Positions 17,210-25,942 of a DNA stretch of 64,000 bases are shown here, in pieces. How positions within the stretch are numbered: the stretch's first letter is position 1; each line of letters begins with the position of its first letter. The notes under the pieces were generated by a model. The model searched no databases, was not told the DNA's origin, and saw nothing but the letters and a program-made list of their open reading frames with translations. Both the position numbers and the translations under genes were made by a program. Source of the DNA: Stenotrophomonas sp. WZN-1 (lineage in GTDB: Bacteria; Pseudomonadota; Gammaproteobacteria; Xanthomonadales; Xanthomonadaceae); NCBI RefSeq assembly GCF_002192255.1, contig NZ_CP021768.1, positions 4,110,001 through 4,174,000 of the forward strand, in the 5' to 3' direction.

Positions 17210-17917
17210 CTACGAACAGTCCAGCCAGTCCGGTGCGATGCCCTGCGCCTTCTGCCAACGCCGCAGCAGGGTGGCGCGCGGTACGAGATAGTGATCTTCC
17301 AGTGCACGCACCTGGCGGATGCGGTCCAGCCGGAAATGGCGGAAGTCCTCGCGGCCTTCGCACCACGCCGCCAGCATCGGAACTTCATCGAAATAGCCCA
17401 GCGCGAACGGCCAGACGATGCGCTCGGTACGTTGGCCCTGCGCATCCTGGTAGCCGAACTGCAGTCGTTGTTGTGTGCTCACCGCTTCGCGCACGGCCTG
17501 CAGGCGCGCAGCGGGTACCTTGGCTGCCGCACGCGAGGGCCCCACGCGCAGGCCACTGTCACGCAGTGCCTCGCGCCGCGCGGCAGGCAATACATGCGCG
17601 ATGCGGGCCAGGGCATCGCGTGCGGCCTCGGCCAGCGCGGGTTCGGTGCGGGCCGCAACCCAGCGCAGGCCCAGCACCAATGCATCGATCTCCGCGGGTG
17701 GCAGGGTCATCGGCGGCAGGGTATCGCTCGGTGCCAGCTGGTAGCCGACGCCAGCCTCACCACGCAGGTCGGCGCCCTGCTCGCGCAGGGTCTCGATATC
17801 GCGGTACAGCGTGCGCAGGCTGATGCCCAGCGCTTCGGCCAGCACCTGCCCGGCTACCGGCCGCCGATGGCGGCGCAGCAGCTGTTGAAGCTGGGTCAGG
17901 CGCAGCGCACGCGACAT
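17210..17917 (-). CDS. YafY-type HTH/WYL-domain transcriptional regulator
   Basis: 235 residues. The N-terminal HTH_11-type domain reads QLLRRHRRPVAGQVLAEALG followed by ISLRTLYRDIETL. The C-terminal WYL domain (about 135-220) has RLQFGYQDAQGQRTERIVWP, LAAWCEGREDFRHFRLDRI. Such proteins regulate transcription in response to an unknown small ligand or nucleic acid. The start overlaps by one base the stop of the NAD(P)-binding protein gene upstream, so the two are co-transcribed. Confidence 0.88.
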   Translation of the reverse strand: MSRALRLTQLQQLLRRHRRPVAGQVLAEALGISLRTLYRDIETLREQGADLRGEAGVGYQLAPSDTLPPMTLPPAEIDALVLGLRWVAARTEPALAEAARDALARIAHVLPAARREALRDSGLRVGPSRAAAKVPAARLQAVREAVSTQQRLQFGYQDAQGQRTERIVWPFALGYFDEVPMLAAWCEGREDFRHFRLDRIRQVRALEDHYLVPRATLLRRWQKAQGIAPDWLDCS

Positions 17918-18552
17918 CAGGCGGCCAGTGCCCTGGATGCCACCACGTGCTCACCCGGTTGCGGGGCCAGCGCGGCCTCGACCAGTGCGTTGGCAATCTC
18001 GCTGGCCGGATTGATCCGCCACGCGCGTGGCAACACCGGCCCCAGCGCGCCAAGTACTGCCAGGGCCAGGCGCTCGCCACGTCGCACCTCGTTGCGCTCG
18101 CCGCCGATCAGCCCCGGGCGAACCAGGGTCAAGGAGGCGAAGCCCAGCCCACGCAGGTCGTGCTCAAGCTCGCCCTTCACCCGGCTGTAGAAGATCGACG
18201 ATTGCGGGTTGGCACCGGCTGCGGAATTCAGCACGTAGGTCTGCGCACCCCACGCCTGCGCCAGCCGGGCGAATGCCAGCGGGTAGTCGTGGTCGATACG
18301 GTGGAAGGCCTCGCGGCTGCTGGCCTGTGCAATGGTGCTGCCGAGCGCGCAGATGACCGCGTCCACACTCGCCCACTCGGGCGAGGCAGGCAACGCATCG
18401 AAGGCCAGCACCGGGTTCTCAAGCATCCCCTGGGTCACGCCCAGCGGGCGGCGGGTGGGAGCGACCACGGCGCTGCAGCGCGGGTCATCCAGCAGCCTGC
18501 GCAGGGTCAGCCCGCCAACCAGCCCGGTCGCCCCCAGCAACATCACGCGCAT
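17917..18552 (-). CDS. NAD(P)-binding Rossmann-fold protein (NAD-dependent epimerase-like)
   Basis: 211 residues. The N-terminus MRVMLLGATGLVGGLTLRRL is a classical NAD(P)-binding GxTGxxGG motif. VDAVICALGSTIAQAS and VLNSAAGANPQSSIFYSRVK, the latter with a YxxxK-like pair, place it with the atypical short-chain dehydrogenases, close to the group containing eukaryotic HTATIP2-like proteins. The start at 18552 has GGAGGT just upstream; the frame is open four codons more. It is the first gene of a two-gene unit with the WYL regulator. The substrate is unknown. Confidence 0.82.
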   Translation of the reverse strand: MRVMLLGATGLVGGLTLRRLLDDPRCSAVVAPTRRPLGVTQGMLENPVLAFDALPASPEWASVDAVICALGSTIAQASSREAFHRIDHDYPLAFARLAQAWGAQTYVLNSAAGANPQSSIFYSRVKGELEHDLRGLGFASLTLVRPGLIGGERNEVRRGERLALAVLGALGPVLPRAWRINPASEIANALVEAALAPQPGEHVVASRALAA

Positions 18553-18657
18553 CACCACCTCCACTGCGGCATCCTGTCGCCCATCCTAGCCGTTCAAGCC
18601 GTCGGCGGCCGCGCCGATATGCTGGAACCAGTCCCTGCCAGCCCCAGGATTTGCTCC

Positions 18658-20196
18658 ATGACGGACCAGCCCGACCACCGCCCTGCCCCCGGTACCGCCC
18701 TTGGGCCGCCGGCACGCGTGCGCGCGGTGGTGGATGACGGGCAGGGCGACCGCGTGGTGCTGCAGGGTGGCGGTGGCGTGGCCCTGCAGCAGCTGTTCGC
18801 CGGGGCCGACGCGCCGGAGCCGCTGCTGGCCGCGTTCGCCAACGGCATGGCCACCCTGCCCGGCGAACTGGGCGACATGGGCGACCGCCTGCAGTCGGCA
18901 CAGGCCAGCGCTGACTGGCCGCGCTACGGGCGCGCGATGCGGCAGCTGATCGACAAGTACATCCGCACCATCGAGCAGCATTCGCCGGACGGGCAACCCG
19001 AAAGCCTGCGCCTGTCCGAACAGCTGCGGTTGCTGCTGGGTGGCGCAGTGGTGGCCCTGCTGCAGCACGACCCGGACCTGCGCGAGCAGGCGCAGACGCT
19101 TGCCATGCAGCTGCGCCAGTGGCAACCGGGCACCGCACTGGAGCCGATCGAACAGGGCGTGCGCGAACTCGGCCACCAGGTCGGCGTGCGCGCCGAGAGC
19201 TGGCAGGAGCAGCAGGCGCTGCTGCTGGAGCTGTTCGCACTGCTGCTGGAGAACGTCAGCGAGCTGCTGGACGACCGCAGCTGGCTACAGGGCCAGATTG
19301 CCGCAGTGCGCCACCTGCTGGACGGACCGCTGGAAGCCGAAGCGGTGGAACGTACCCGTGCCGAGCTGCGCGAAGTGATCTACAAGCAGGGCCTGCTGCG
19401 CCAGGGCATCGACGATTCGAAGGCAGCGATGCGCGGGTTGATGGGCGAGTTCATCGAGCGCATGGATGGCATGGCCACCAGCACCGGCGAATATCACGAC
19501 CGCATCGGCAGCTACGCACTGCAGCTGCGCGAGGCACGCAGCATCGCCGACCTCAACCAGCTGCTGCAGGACGTGATGCGCGACACCGGCAAGGTGCAGC
19601 AGCAGGCCGCGCAGGCGCGCGATCACCTGGCCAACGCACGGCAGGAAGTGGAACGCGCCGAGCAACGCATTACCGAGCTGGAGCAGGAACTGCGCGCGGC
19701 CGGTGACCTGGCACGCATCGACCCGCTGACCCAGGCGCTGAACCGCCGTGGCCTGGACGAACTCCTGCAACGCGAGCTGGCCCGCGCCGCGCGCAACAAC
19801 TCGCCACTGGGCGTGGCGGTGATCGACCTGGATGATTTCCACCAGACCAACGATGCGCATGGCCACGCTGGCGGTGATGCACTGCTGCAGCACCTGGTAG
19901 CTGTATGCAAGCTGCTGCTGCGCGCCACCGATGGCATCGCGCGGCTGGGTGGCGACGAGTTCGTGCTGGTGCTGCCGGAGACCCAGGGCGCCGACAGCAT
20001 GGCCACCGTGCAGCGCCTGCAGCGTTCACTGGCGCACCGCGTGCTGACCGTGCAGGACCAGCGCGTGCCGGTGCATTTCAGTGCCGGGCTGGCGCAATGG
20101 CAGCCCGGCGACGATACCGAGACCCTGCTGCGCCGCGCGGACGACGCGCTGTATGCGGCCAAGCGGCAAGGCAAGAACCGGGTACAGGCGGGCTGA
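18658..20196 (+). CDS. Diguanylate cyclase (GGDEF protein) with a long helical N-terminus
   Basis: 512 residues. The C-terminal 160 residues are a GGDEF domain, beginning DLARIDPLTQALNRRGLDEL, with the active site RLGGDEFVLVLPET. An RxxD inhibitory site (RATD) sits five residues before GGDEF, so product inhibition by c-di-GMP is likely. The N-terminal 350 residues are alpha-helical, ending in a coiled coil (ARQEVERAEQRITELEQEL), with no membrane segment and no recognised sensor domain. The start is ATG 18658; the frame is open far upstream across other genes. It is probably a cytoplasmic cyclase responding to an unknown partner. Confidence 0.9.
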   Translation: MTDQPDHRPAPGTALGPPARVRAVVDDGQGDRVVLQGGGGVALQQLFAGADAPEPLLAAFANGMATLPGELGDMGDRLQSAQASADWPRYGRAMRQLIDKYIRTIEQHSPDGQPESLRLSEQLRLLLGGAVVALLQHDPDLREQAQTLAMQLRQWQPGTALEPIEQGVRELGHQVGVRAESWQEQQALLLELFALLLENVSELLDDRSWLQGQIAAVRHLLDGPLEAEAVERTRAELREVIYKQGLLRQGIDDSKAAMRGLMGEFIERMDGMATSTGEYHDRIGSYALQLREARSIADLNQLLQDVMRDTGKVQQQAAQARDHLANARQEVERAEQRITELEQELRAAGDLARIDPLTQALNRRGLDELLQRELARAARNNSPLGVAVIDLDDFHQTNDAHGHAGGDALLQHLVAVCKLLLRATDGIARLGGDEFVLVLPETQGADSMATVQRLQRSLAHRVLTVQDQRVPVHFSAGLAQWQPGDDTETLLRRADDALYAAKRQGKNRVQAG

Positions 20197-20222
20197 TCGT
20201 CCGCCCCACCGCAATCCGCTTT

Positions 20223-20285
20223 GGTAGGTGCCAACCTTGGTTGGCACACGCGGAAACAAAGCGCCGACCAAGGTCGGCCTCTACC
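20223..20285. repeat. Two SMAG-type palindromes between convergent genes
   Basis: GTAGGTGCCAACC/GGTTGGCAC at 20223-20246 and an inverted GCCGACC/GGTCGGC copy ending CTAC at about 20263-20284. They fill the gap between the GGDEF gene and the DUF808 gene and may end both transcripts. Confidence 0.85.
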
Positions 20286-20299
20286 GGAGAATCCGCCGC

Positions 20300-21226
20300 C
20301 TACTTCCCGCGCAGCTTCTGGAACCCGGTCACCGCCGCCAGCACGATGGCACCGGCGATGATGCCGACCACCATGTTGGCCGCAGCACCGATCAGCCAAC
20401 CCCACTGCCCCTCGCCGCCCAGCGCCTGCACCGCGTGGTGCAGCGCCGGCACGTTGTGCACCAGGATGCCGCCGCCGACCAGGAACATGGCGATGGTGCC
20501 GGCCACCGACAGGAACTTCATCAGCCACGGCGCCGACGCCACCAGGCCGCGACCGAAGGCGGCAATGGCGCCGCCCTTGCGCGACAGATACAGGCCAACG
20601 TCATCGAGCTTGACGATGCCTGCCACCAGTCCGTAGACGAACACGGTCATGGCCAGCGCAACCACGCTCAGGGTGAGGATCTGGTTGGTGAACGGCGCGG
20701 TGGCGACCACGCCCAGGGTCAGCACGATGATCTCGGCCGAAAGGATGAAGTCGGTGCGGATCGCGCCCTTCACCTTGTCCTTCTCCCACGCAACCATGTC
20801 CACCTCGGCATCGGCCAGCGCCTTGCGGCGCTCGGCCTGGCGTTCGGCATCGTCGTCGCTCGAATGCAGGAAGCGATGCGCCAGCTTCTCCACGCCCTCG
20901 AAGCAGAGGAAGGCGCCACCGATCATCATCAGCGGCACGATCAGCGGCACGTTCCAGCCACGGCTGTGCAGCCAGGCTTCCAGCGCACTGATCGCCAGCG
21001 CCGCCGGCACCAGGATCACCTTGTTCACCAGCGAGCCCTTGGCCACCGCCCACACCACCGGCAGTTCGCGGTTGGCGTTGACCCCGGTCACCTGCTGCGC
21101 GTTCAGCGCCAGGTCGTCGCCCAGCACGCCGGCGGTTTTCTTCGCCGCGACCTTGGTCAGCACCGAGACATCGTCGAGCAGGGAGGCGATATCGTCGAGC
21201 AGGGCGAACAGGCTGGCACCGGCCAT
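20300..21226 (-). CDS. DUF808 family membrane protein (YedI-like)
   Basis: A 308-residue inner-membrane protein. The N-terminus [20 protein letters not shown] and the segment [20 protein letters not shown] are characteristic of DUF808/YedI proteins. About eight hydrophobic helices follow. The start at 21226 is the family start; the frame is open 42 codons upstream without similarity. Its function is not established for the family. It is divergent from the ABC1-kinase gene. Confidence 0.88.
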   Translation of the reverse strand: MAGASLFALLDDIASLLDDVSVLTKVAAKKTAGVLGDDLALNAQQVTGVNANRELPVVWAVAKGSLVNKVILVPAALAISALEAWLHSRGWNVPLIVPLMMIGGAFLCFEGVEKLAHRFLHSSDDDAERQAERRKALADAEVDMVAWEKDKVKGAIRTDFILSAEIIVLTLGVVATAPFTNQILTLSVVALAMTVFVYGLVAGIVKLDDVGLYLSRKGGAIAAFGRGLVASAPWLMKFLSVAGTIAMFLVGGGILVHNVPALHHAVQALGGEGQWGWLIGAAANMVVGIIAGAIVLAAVTGFQKLRGK

Positions 21227-21391
21227 GGGGCATCCAAGAAAGGGAATGAGCGGATTCTGACCGATCCGGCATGGACTGCGGAAGATATCGGGTTCACCAC
21301 GTGACGACCCCGCCCCGGCCAGACTGGGGCGTGATCCCGTTCCGCCGGGCATGGCCCGCCGCTACCGGCCGTCGTCTGCAAGGAGTTCCGC

Positions 21392-23083
21392 TTGAGCAAT
21401 CCGCCCACCGCCAATGGCAACCCTCCGCTGGTCAAAGGAATGAACCGGCGCAGCCAGATCCTGCGCCTGCTGATGCGCTACCGCCATTCGGGCGTGTTCT
21501 CGGGCATGAACCTGGACGCCGCCAGCAACCAGGCCGACGTGCCCGCCGATGGCAACCCGGAACAGTTCGTCAGCGACCTGGAAGCGCTGGGGCCGACGTT
21601 CGTCAAGCTGGGCCAGATGCTGTCCACCCGCCCGGACATGGTGCCGGTGGAATTCGCCACCGCGCTGGAGCGCATGCAGGAAAAGGTGGCCGAGATCCCG
21701 GTCGAGCGCATTCACGCCATCGTCGAGCAGGAACTGGGCGCGCCGGTGAACAAGCTGTTCGCCGCGTTCGATCCCGAGCCGCTGGGCTGTGCCTCGATCG
21801 CGCAGGTGCATCGCGCGGTGCTGCACGATGGCCGCCAGGTGGCGGTAAAGGTGCAGAAGCCCGAGGTGGCCGCACAGCTTCGTTCAGACCTGGAGGCGCT
21901 GCGCAGCTTCGCACTGGCCGCCGACCACCTGACCCAGGTCGGCCGACGCGTGCGCCTGCGCGACTGGCTCAACGAGTTCGCCAAGACCCTGATGCAGGAG
22001 CTGGACTATCACGCCGAGGCCGAGAACCTGGCCCGTTTCGGCCGGCACCTGAAGCCTTTCCGCCGCCTATGGATACCGCAGCCGCTGTGGGATTACAGCA
22101 GCCAACGCGTGCTGACCATGGAACTGGCCACCGGCGTGCGCGTGGATGCGATTCCCGATGTGCGCCGCACCGAACAATCGATGGACCCGCTGGCGGCGGC
22201 GCTGATCCGCGGCTACCTGGACCAGATCTTCGTGCATGGCGAGATCCATGCCGACCCGCACCCGGGCAACCTGCGGGTGATGCCCGACGGACGGCTGGCG
22301 ATCTTCGACCTGGGCATGGTCGCGCACATGCCGCCACGCCTGCGCGAGCGGCTGCTGAAGATCCTGTTCGCTGCCGTCGATGGCCGCGGCGAAGAGGTGG
22401 CCGACGACCTGATCAGCATCAGCACGCGGCTGGAGGCATTCGATGAAGAGCGCTACCTGCGCGAGACCGGCCAGCTGATTGCGCGCTATGCCGCCAGCGG
22501 CAGTTTCTCCGAAGGCCGCGTGGTGCTGGACATGGTGCGCATCGCCACCGCCTGCGGCTTGCGCACCCCGCCGGAGCTGAGCCTGCTGGGCAAGGCCCTG
22601 CTCAACCTGGAAACCGTATGCCGGCTGCTGGCGCCCGAACTGGACACCCGCCGCATCGTCGAGCGCCAGCTGCAGCACGTGATGCGCGCACGCCTGAAGA
22701 AATCGCTGTCGGCCGCCAACATCGCCAGCGAGGCGATGGAGCTGCAGCAGCTGCTGCGCGATGGACCACGCAAGCTGTCGGACATCATGGCGCTGCTGGC
22801 CGAGAACCGCCTGCAGATGAAGGTCACCGGCCTGGAAGAATCGCGGCTGATGGAGAACCTGCAGAAGATCGCCAACCGCGTGGCGGCCGGCATCATCAGT
22901 GCGGCATTGATCATGGCCGCCGCGATGATGATGAAGATCGACACCGGCTGGCACCTGTTCGGCTACCCGCTCATCGCCCTGATCCTGTTGTTCATCGGCG
23001 TGGTGCTCGGCCTGGGCATTGTGACCAGCGCATTGCTGTTCGACCGTCGTGCGCGGGCACGCGAAGAACGCGGGCACCGTTAG
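21392..23083 (+). CDS. ABC1/UbiB-family protein kinase-like protein (TTG start)
   Basis: 563 residues starting at TTG 21392, which has a strong AAGGAG site seven bases upstream. ABC1-kinase motifs are complete: the KxGQ motif FVKLGQMLSTRPDMVP, the Ala-rich loop CASIAQVHRAVL, the Lys in VAVKVQKP, the catalytic HGEIHADPHPGNLRV, and the metal-binding IFDLGMV. Two C-terminal membrane helices (about 490-550) are typical of UbiB. The family supports ubiquinone synthesis as an ATPase or kinase. Whether this is the true UbiB or a paralogue cannot be told without the ubi context, which is absent here. Confidence 0.88.
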   Translation: MSNPPTANGNPPLVKGMNRRSQILRLLMRYRHSGVFSGMNLDAASNQADVPADGNPEQFVSDLEALGPTFVKLGQMLSTRPDMVPVEFATALERMQEKVAEIPVERIHAIVEQELGAPVNKLFAAFDPEPLGCASIAQVHRAVLHDGRQVAVKVQKPEVAAQLRSDLEALRSFALAADHLTQVGRRVRLRDWLNEFAKTLMQELDYHAEAENLARFGRHLKPFRRLWIPQPLWDYSSQRVLTMELATGVRVDAIPDVRRTEQSMDPLAAALIRGYLDQIFVHGEIHADPHPGNLRVMPDGRLAIFDLGMVAHMPPRLRERLLKILFAAVDGRGEEVADDLISISTRLEAFDEERYLRETGQLIARYAASGSFSEGRVVLDMVRIATACGLRTPPELSLLGKALLNLETVCRLLAPELDTRRIVERQLQHVMRARLKKSLSAANIASEAMELQQLLRDGPRKLSDIMALLAENRLQMKVTGLEESRLMENLQKIANRVAAGIISAALIMAAAMMMKIDTGWHLFGYPLIALILLFIGVVLGLGIVTSALLFDRRARAREERGHR

Positions 23084-23327
23084 TACATCGACGAAAACAT
23101 CCGTATTCATGCGGTTTTTAATGCAATCCAACGAAGCCTTTCACGCTCGTTTTACCTTCTGAGCGCGATTGCGCGCGCGTCATTTCAACAAACATTTCAG
23201 TCAGGTTCGTGCATGCACTATCGGGTCATCGGCCTGTCATGTGCATGTGCTTGTGGCAGCGCCGGTCGGATGGACACGCGTCGGTACGACGTCCATCACC
23301 ACCACCCCGTCACTGCCGAAGCTGCCT

Positions 23328-25433
23328 ATGCTCTGGATACTGCTGCTGTCGTTGTTGCTGTTGTGCTGGTTGTTCCTCGCGTCCGACAAGTGGGTGTGGT
23401 GGAAGGCCGGTGCGTTCTCGCTGCTGCTGCTGATGCTCAGCGCGTGGTGGCTGATCGACAAGTTGTCCGGTGATGGGCTCAATGCCGCCACCCTGTACCA
23501 CCTGGGCGCCGACATGGAAGGCGCCGGTGTCTCCGATTTCAAGGGCTATATCGCCGGCTTCATCGTGCTGGCGCTGGTCTCGCTGCTGCCGCTGTTCGCC
23601 ACGCGGGTGAAGCGCTGGCGCCGGCCCAGCCACGGTGGCGCGTTGTTCGCCGGCTTCGCGGCCGTGTGGGTGGCCACGATCATGATCAGCCCGCTGGCCC
23701 GCGACGGCCAGCGCCTGTACCAGCAACTGCGTCCGGTCGACTTCGCCCGCATCGCCCCCGAGTACCAGGTGCCGACGCAGCCGCTGCAGCGTCCGCGCAA
23801 CATCGTCTGGATCTACGGCGAAAGCCTGGAACGCACTTACCTGGACGACAACGTGTTCCCGGGCCTGATGCCCAACCTCAATCGCCTCGCCAGCCAGTCG
23901 CTGGACGTGCGCGGGCTGGCCTCGGCCGAAGGCAGCGGCTGGACCATCGCCGGCCTGGTGTCGTCGATGTGTGGCGTGCCGCTGACCACTTCGCAGGGCG
24001 ATGAGAACAGCATGGACCGCATGGGCAGCTTCCTGCCCAAGGCGGTGTGCCTGGGCGATTACCTGAAGCAGCAGGGCTACACCAACCATTACCTGGGTGG
24101 TGCCAACGGCCAGTTCGCCGGCAAGGGCCAGTTCCTGGCCAGCCACGGCTTCGACGAAGTGCATGACCTGGCGTGGTTCAAGCAGCAGAACAAGATCGGC
24201 CGCATCCACTACTCGGCCTGGGGCGTGCACGACGACGTGCTGCTGGACACCGCCTACCAGCGCTTCGAACAGCTCTCGCGTGCGGGCTCACCGTTCATGC
24301 TGACCACGCTGACCATGGACACCCACCACCCGGCCGGCCACCTGCCGGTGTCGTGCAAGGGCGAGCGCTACCAGAGCGAGTACGGCAACATCAACATGCT
24401 CAATGCGCTCAAGTGCAGCGACCGGCTGATCTCGCAGCTGGTGCAGCGCATCCAGGCCAGCCCGTACGCCAAGGACACGCTGATCGTGATCGCCTCCGAC
24501 CACCTGGCGATGCCCAACGATCTGACCCACATCCTGACCCGGCAGAAGCGCGAGAACCTGCTGCTGTTCCTGGGCGATGGCATTGCCCCCCAGCAGCTCA
24601 GCGCCGACGCCGGTACCACCCTGGATTCGGGTGCGACCCTGCTCAGCCTGCTGGACCCGAACCTGAAGACGATGGGCTTTGGCCGTTCGCTGATCGATAC
24701 CCAGCGCGCGCCCAGCGCCAGCGTGGCCACCCAGCGCGATGGTGGCCGCGATTACCCGCAGTACCTGGCCTTCGCCCGTTCACTGTGGCTGGGCGAACCG
24801 ACACGCGAACTGAAGATCGATGGCGATGACCAGGTGGTGGTCGGCCTGCAGCACGTGCAGCCACCGGTCTTGCTGGAGTACGACAAGGACTGGGGGTTGA
24901 AGTCGGTGTACCTGGAGAACACCTCGCGCCAGTTCGATGATGCCAATCCGGACAACACCCTGGCCTACGTCGACCGCTGCACCGCATTCGAGGATGGCTC
25001 GGCCGACGGCGACTGGTGCGCCCTGCTCGTCAACCGCGACAACGGCATCAAGCTGTACCGTGACAACGACCTGCGCGGCGGCATCGCGGTGGATGCACCG
25101 CTGGACGCATTCCAGGGCCCGCGCCCGAGCGTGCGCCAAGCGCACATGATCACCCAGAAGGGCCGCCGCACCCGTGCCGGCCAGTACATGCTGCAGCTGG
25201 TGGCGAGCACGCGCCCGGATCGTGGGTTCTGGATCGAGGCGGTGTCCTCGCAGCGCAAGGTGGTGCTGGCCCAGCAGTGGGTGCAGCCCGATGCCAACGG
25301 CAAGATCAACGTGTCGTTCGGGCTGGACCACGAAGTGGATGATCTGGAGATCCGCGCGTGGTTGAACCACGCCGAGAAGCTGGCGGTGGATACGTTCGCA
25401 CTGGTGCCCTCGCGCAGCCGACCACGGGGGTAG
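23328..25433 (+). CDS. opgB: Phosphoglycerol transferase I (OpgB/MdoB-like)
   Basis: 701 residues. Three to four N-terminal membrane helices (about 1-150) are followed by a periplasmic alkaline-phosphatase/sulfatase-fold domain. Similarity to E. coli OpgB is easy to see: WIYGESLERTYLDDN with the catalytic Thr region, GSGWTIAGLVSSMCGVPL, LTMDTHHPAGHLPVSCKG, and VIASDHLAMPND. OpgB transfers phosphoglycerol from membrane lipid to periplasmic glucans. The start at 23328 begins at the first helix; 53 further open codons upstream look non-coding. The TAG stop (25431-25433) lies in the GTAGGG head of a large palindromic element. Confidence 0.92.
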   Translation: MLWILLLSLLLLCWLFLASDKWVWWKAGAFSLLLLMLSAWWLIDKLSGDGLNAATLYHLGADMEGAGVSDFKGYIAGFIVLALVSLLPLFATRVKRWRRPSHGGALFAGFAAVWVATIMISPLARDGQRLYQQLRPVDFARIAPEYQVPTQPLQRPRNIVWIYGESLERTYLDDNVFPGLMPNLNRLASQSLDVRGLASAEGSGWTIAGLVSSMCGVPLTTSQGDENSMDRMGSFLPKAVCLGDYLKQQGYTNHYLGGANGQFAGKGQFLASHGFDEVHDLAWFKQQNKIGRIHYSAWGVHDDVLLDTAYQRFEQLSRAGSPFMLTTLTMDTHHPAGHLPVSCKGERYQSEYGNINMLNALKCSDRLISQLVQRIQASPYAKDTLIVIASDHLAMPNDLTHILTRQKRENLLLFLGDGIAPQQLSADAGTTLDSGATLLSLLDPNLKTMGFGRSLIDTQRAPSASVATQRDGGRDYPQYLAFARSLWLGEPTRELKIDGDDQVVVGLQHVQPPVLLEYDKDWGLKSVYLENTSRQFDDANPDNTLAYVDRCTAFEDGSADGDWCALLVNRDNGIKLYRDNDLRGGIAVDAPLDAFQGPRPSVRQAHMITQKGRRTRAGQYMLQLVASTRPDRGFWIEAVSSQRKVVLAQQWVQPDANGKINVSFGLDHEVDDLEIRAWLNHAEKLAVDTFALVPSRSRPRG

Positions 25434-25597
25434 GGTTCTTTGCAGGGCTGCGCCCTGCACCTGCCGAAGCAACAGCCAAAGCACAAGCAACGGCAACGGC
25501 AACGGCGTGCATTCCGTGGTTTGGCGGGACGGTGTCGGAGTGCGGGGTGTCAGCCGCATCCATGCGGCTGACACCCCGCACTCCGACACCGCCCCGC
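25430..25597 (+). repeat. Large composite palindromic element, copy 1
   Basis: It begins GTAGGGTTCTTTGCAGGGC, with a GCAGGGC/GCCCTGC hairpin, then a spacer of repeated GCAACGG-like units and ATTCCGTGG. It ends in a long palindrome: arms 25531-25559 and 25562-25590 are perfect over 29 bases, and over 36 with one mismatch (25524-25597). It faces copy 2 across about 150 bases. The head overlaps the opgB stop codon. Confidence 0.85.
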
Positions 25598-25598
25598 C

Positions 25599-25658
25599 TC
25601 TGACAGATTTCGTGTGCTGTTGGTGGGTGTCGACCTTGGTCGAAACAATCTGTCAGAT
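25599..25658. repeat. Element bounded by TCTGACAGATT / AATCTGTCAGA
   Basis: An 11-base inverted repeat encloses a SMAG-like core (GGTGGGTGTCGACCTTGGTCG). It sits between the two large elements. Confidence 0.7.
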
Positions 25659-25673
25659 ATCGAAAATCAAAAT

Positions 25674-25714
25674 GGGGTCAGATCCGTTTTCCTCCGGAAA
25701 ACGGATCTGACCCC
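25674..25714. repeat. Perfect 19-bp stem-loop
   Basis: Arms GGGGTCAGATCCGTTTTCC (25674-25692) and its exact complement (25696-25714) surround a three-base loop. There is no U run on either side, so it is less likely a simple terminator than part of a repeat. Confidence 0.8.
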
Positions 25715-25750
25715 GAGAGCAATTCCGACAGACCGCAGCAAACTGTCGAA

Positions 25751-25942
25751 GGCGGGGTGGGTCCGGTTGCGGGAGTGTCCGCGGCATGGATGCCGCGGCC
25801 AAGCCCCCAGGGATGGGTTTACGGCGTCTCCCGCAACCGGACCCACCCCGCCATCCCACGGAATGCCCGCTGTTGCTGTCGCTGTTGCCTTTGCCCCGGC
25901 TCGTAGCGGGTGCAGGGCGCAGCCCTGCAAAGAAACCCCTAC
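25751..25942 (-). repeat. Large composite palindromic element, copy 2 (inverted)
   Basis: Read on the minus strand it has the same plan as copy 1: a GTAGGGG head, GCAGGGC/GCCCTGC hairpin, AACAGCGACAGCAAC-type spacer, ATTCCGTGG, then a long palindrome. Here the palindrome arms (25751-25775 and 25828-25852, 25 bases, perfect) differ in sequence from copy 1. They enclose a smaller CCGCGGCAT hairpin (25779-25798). The head overlaps the stop codon of the MscS gene. Confidence 0.85.

Noticed and set aside
17030..18190. Plus-strand frame starting in the 41-bp repeat array
   Set aside because: Its N-terminus is translated repeat sequence and the rest is antisense to the WYL regulator and the NAD(P)-binding protein.
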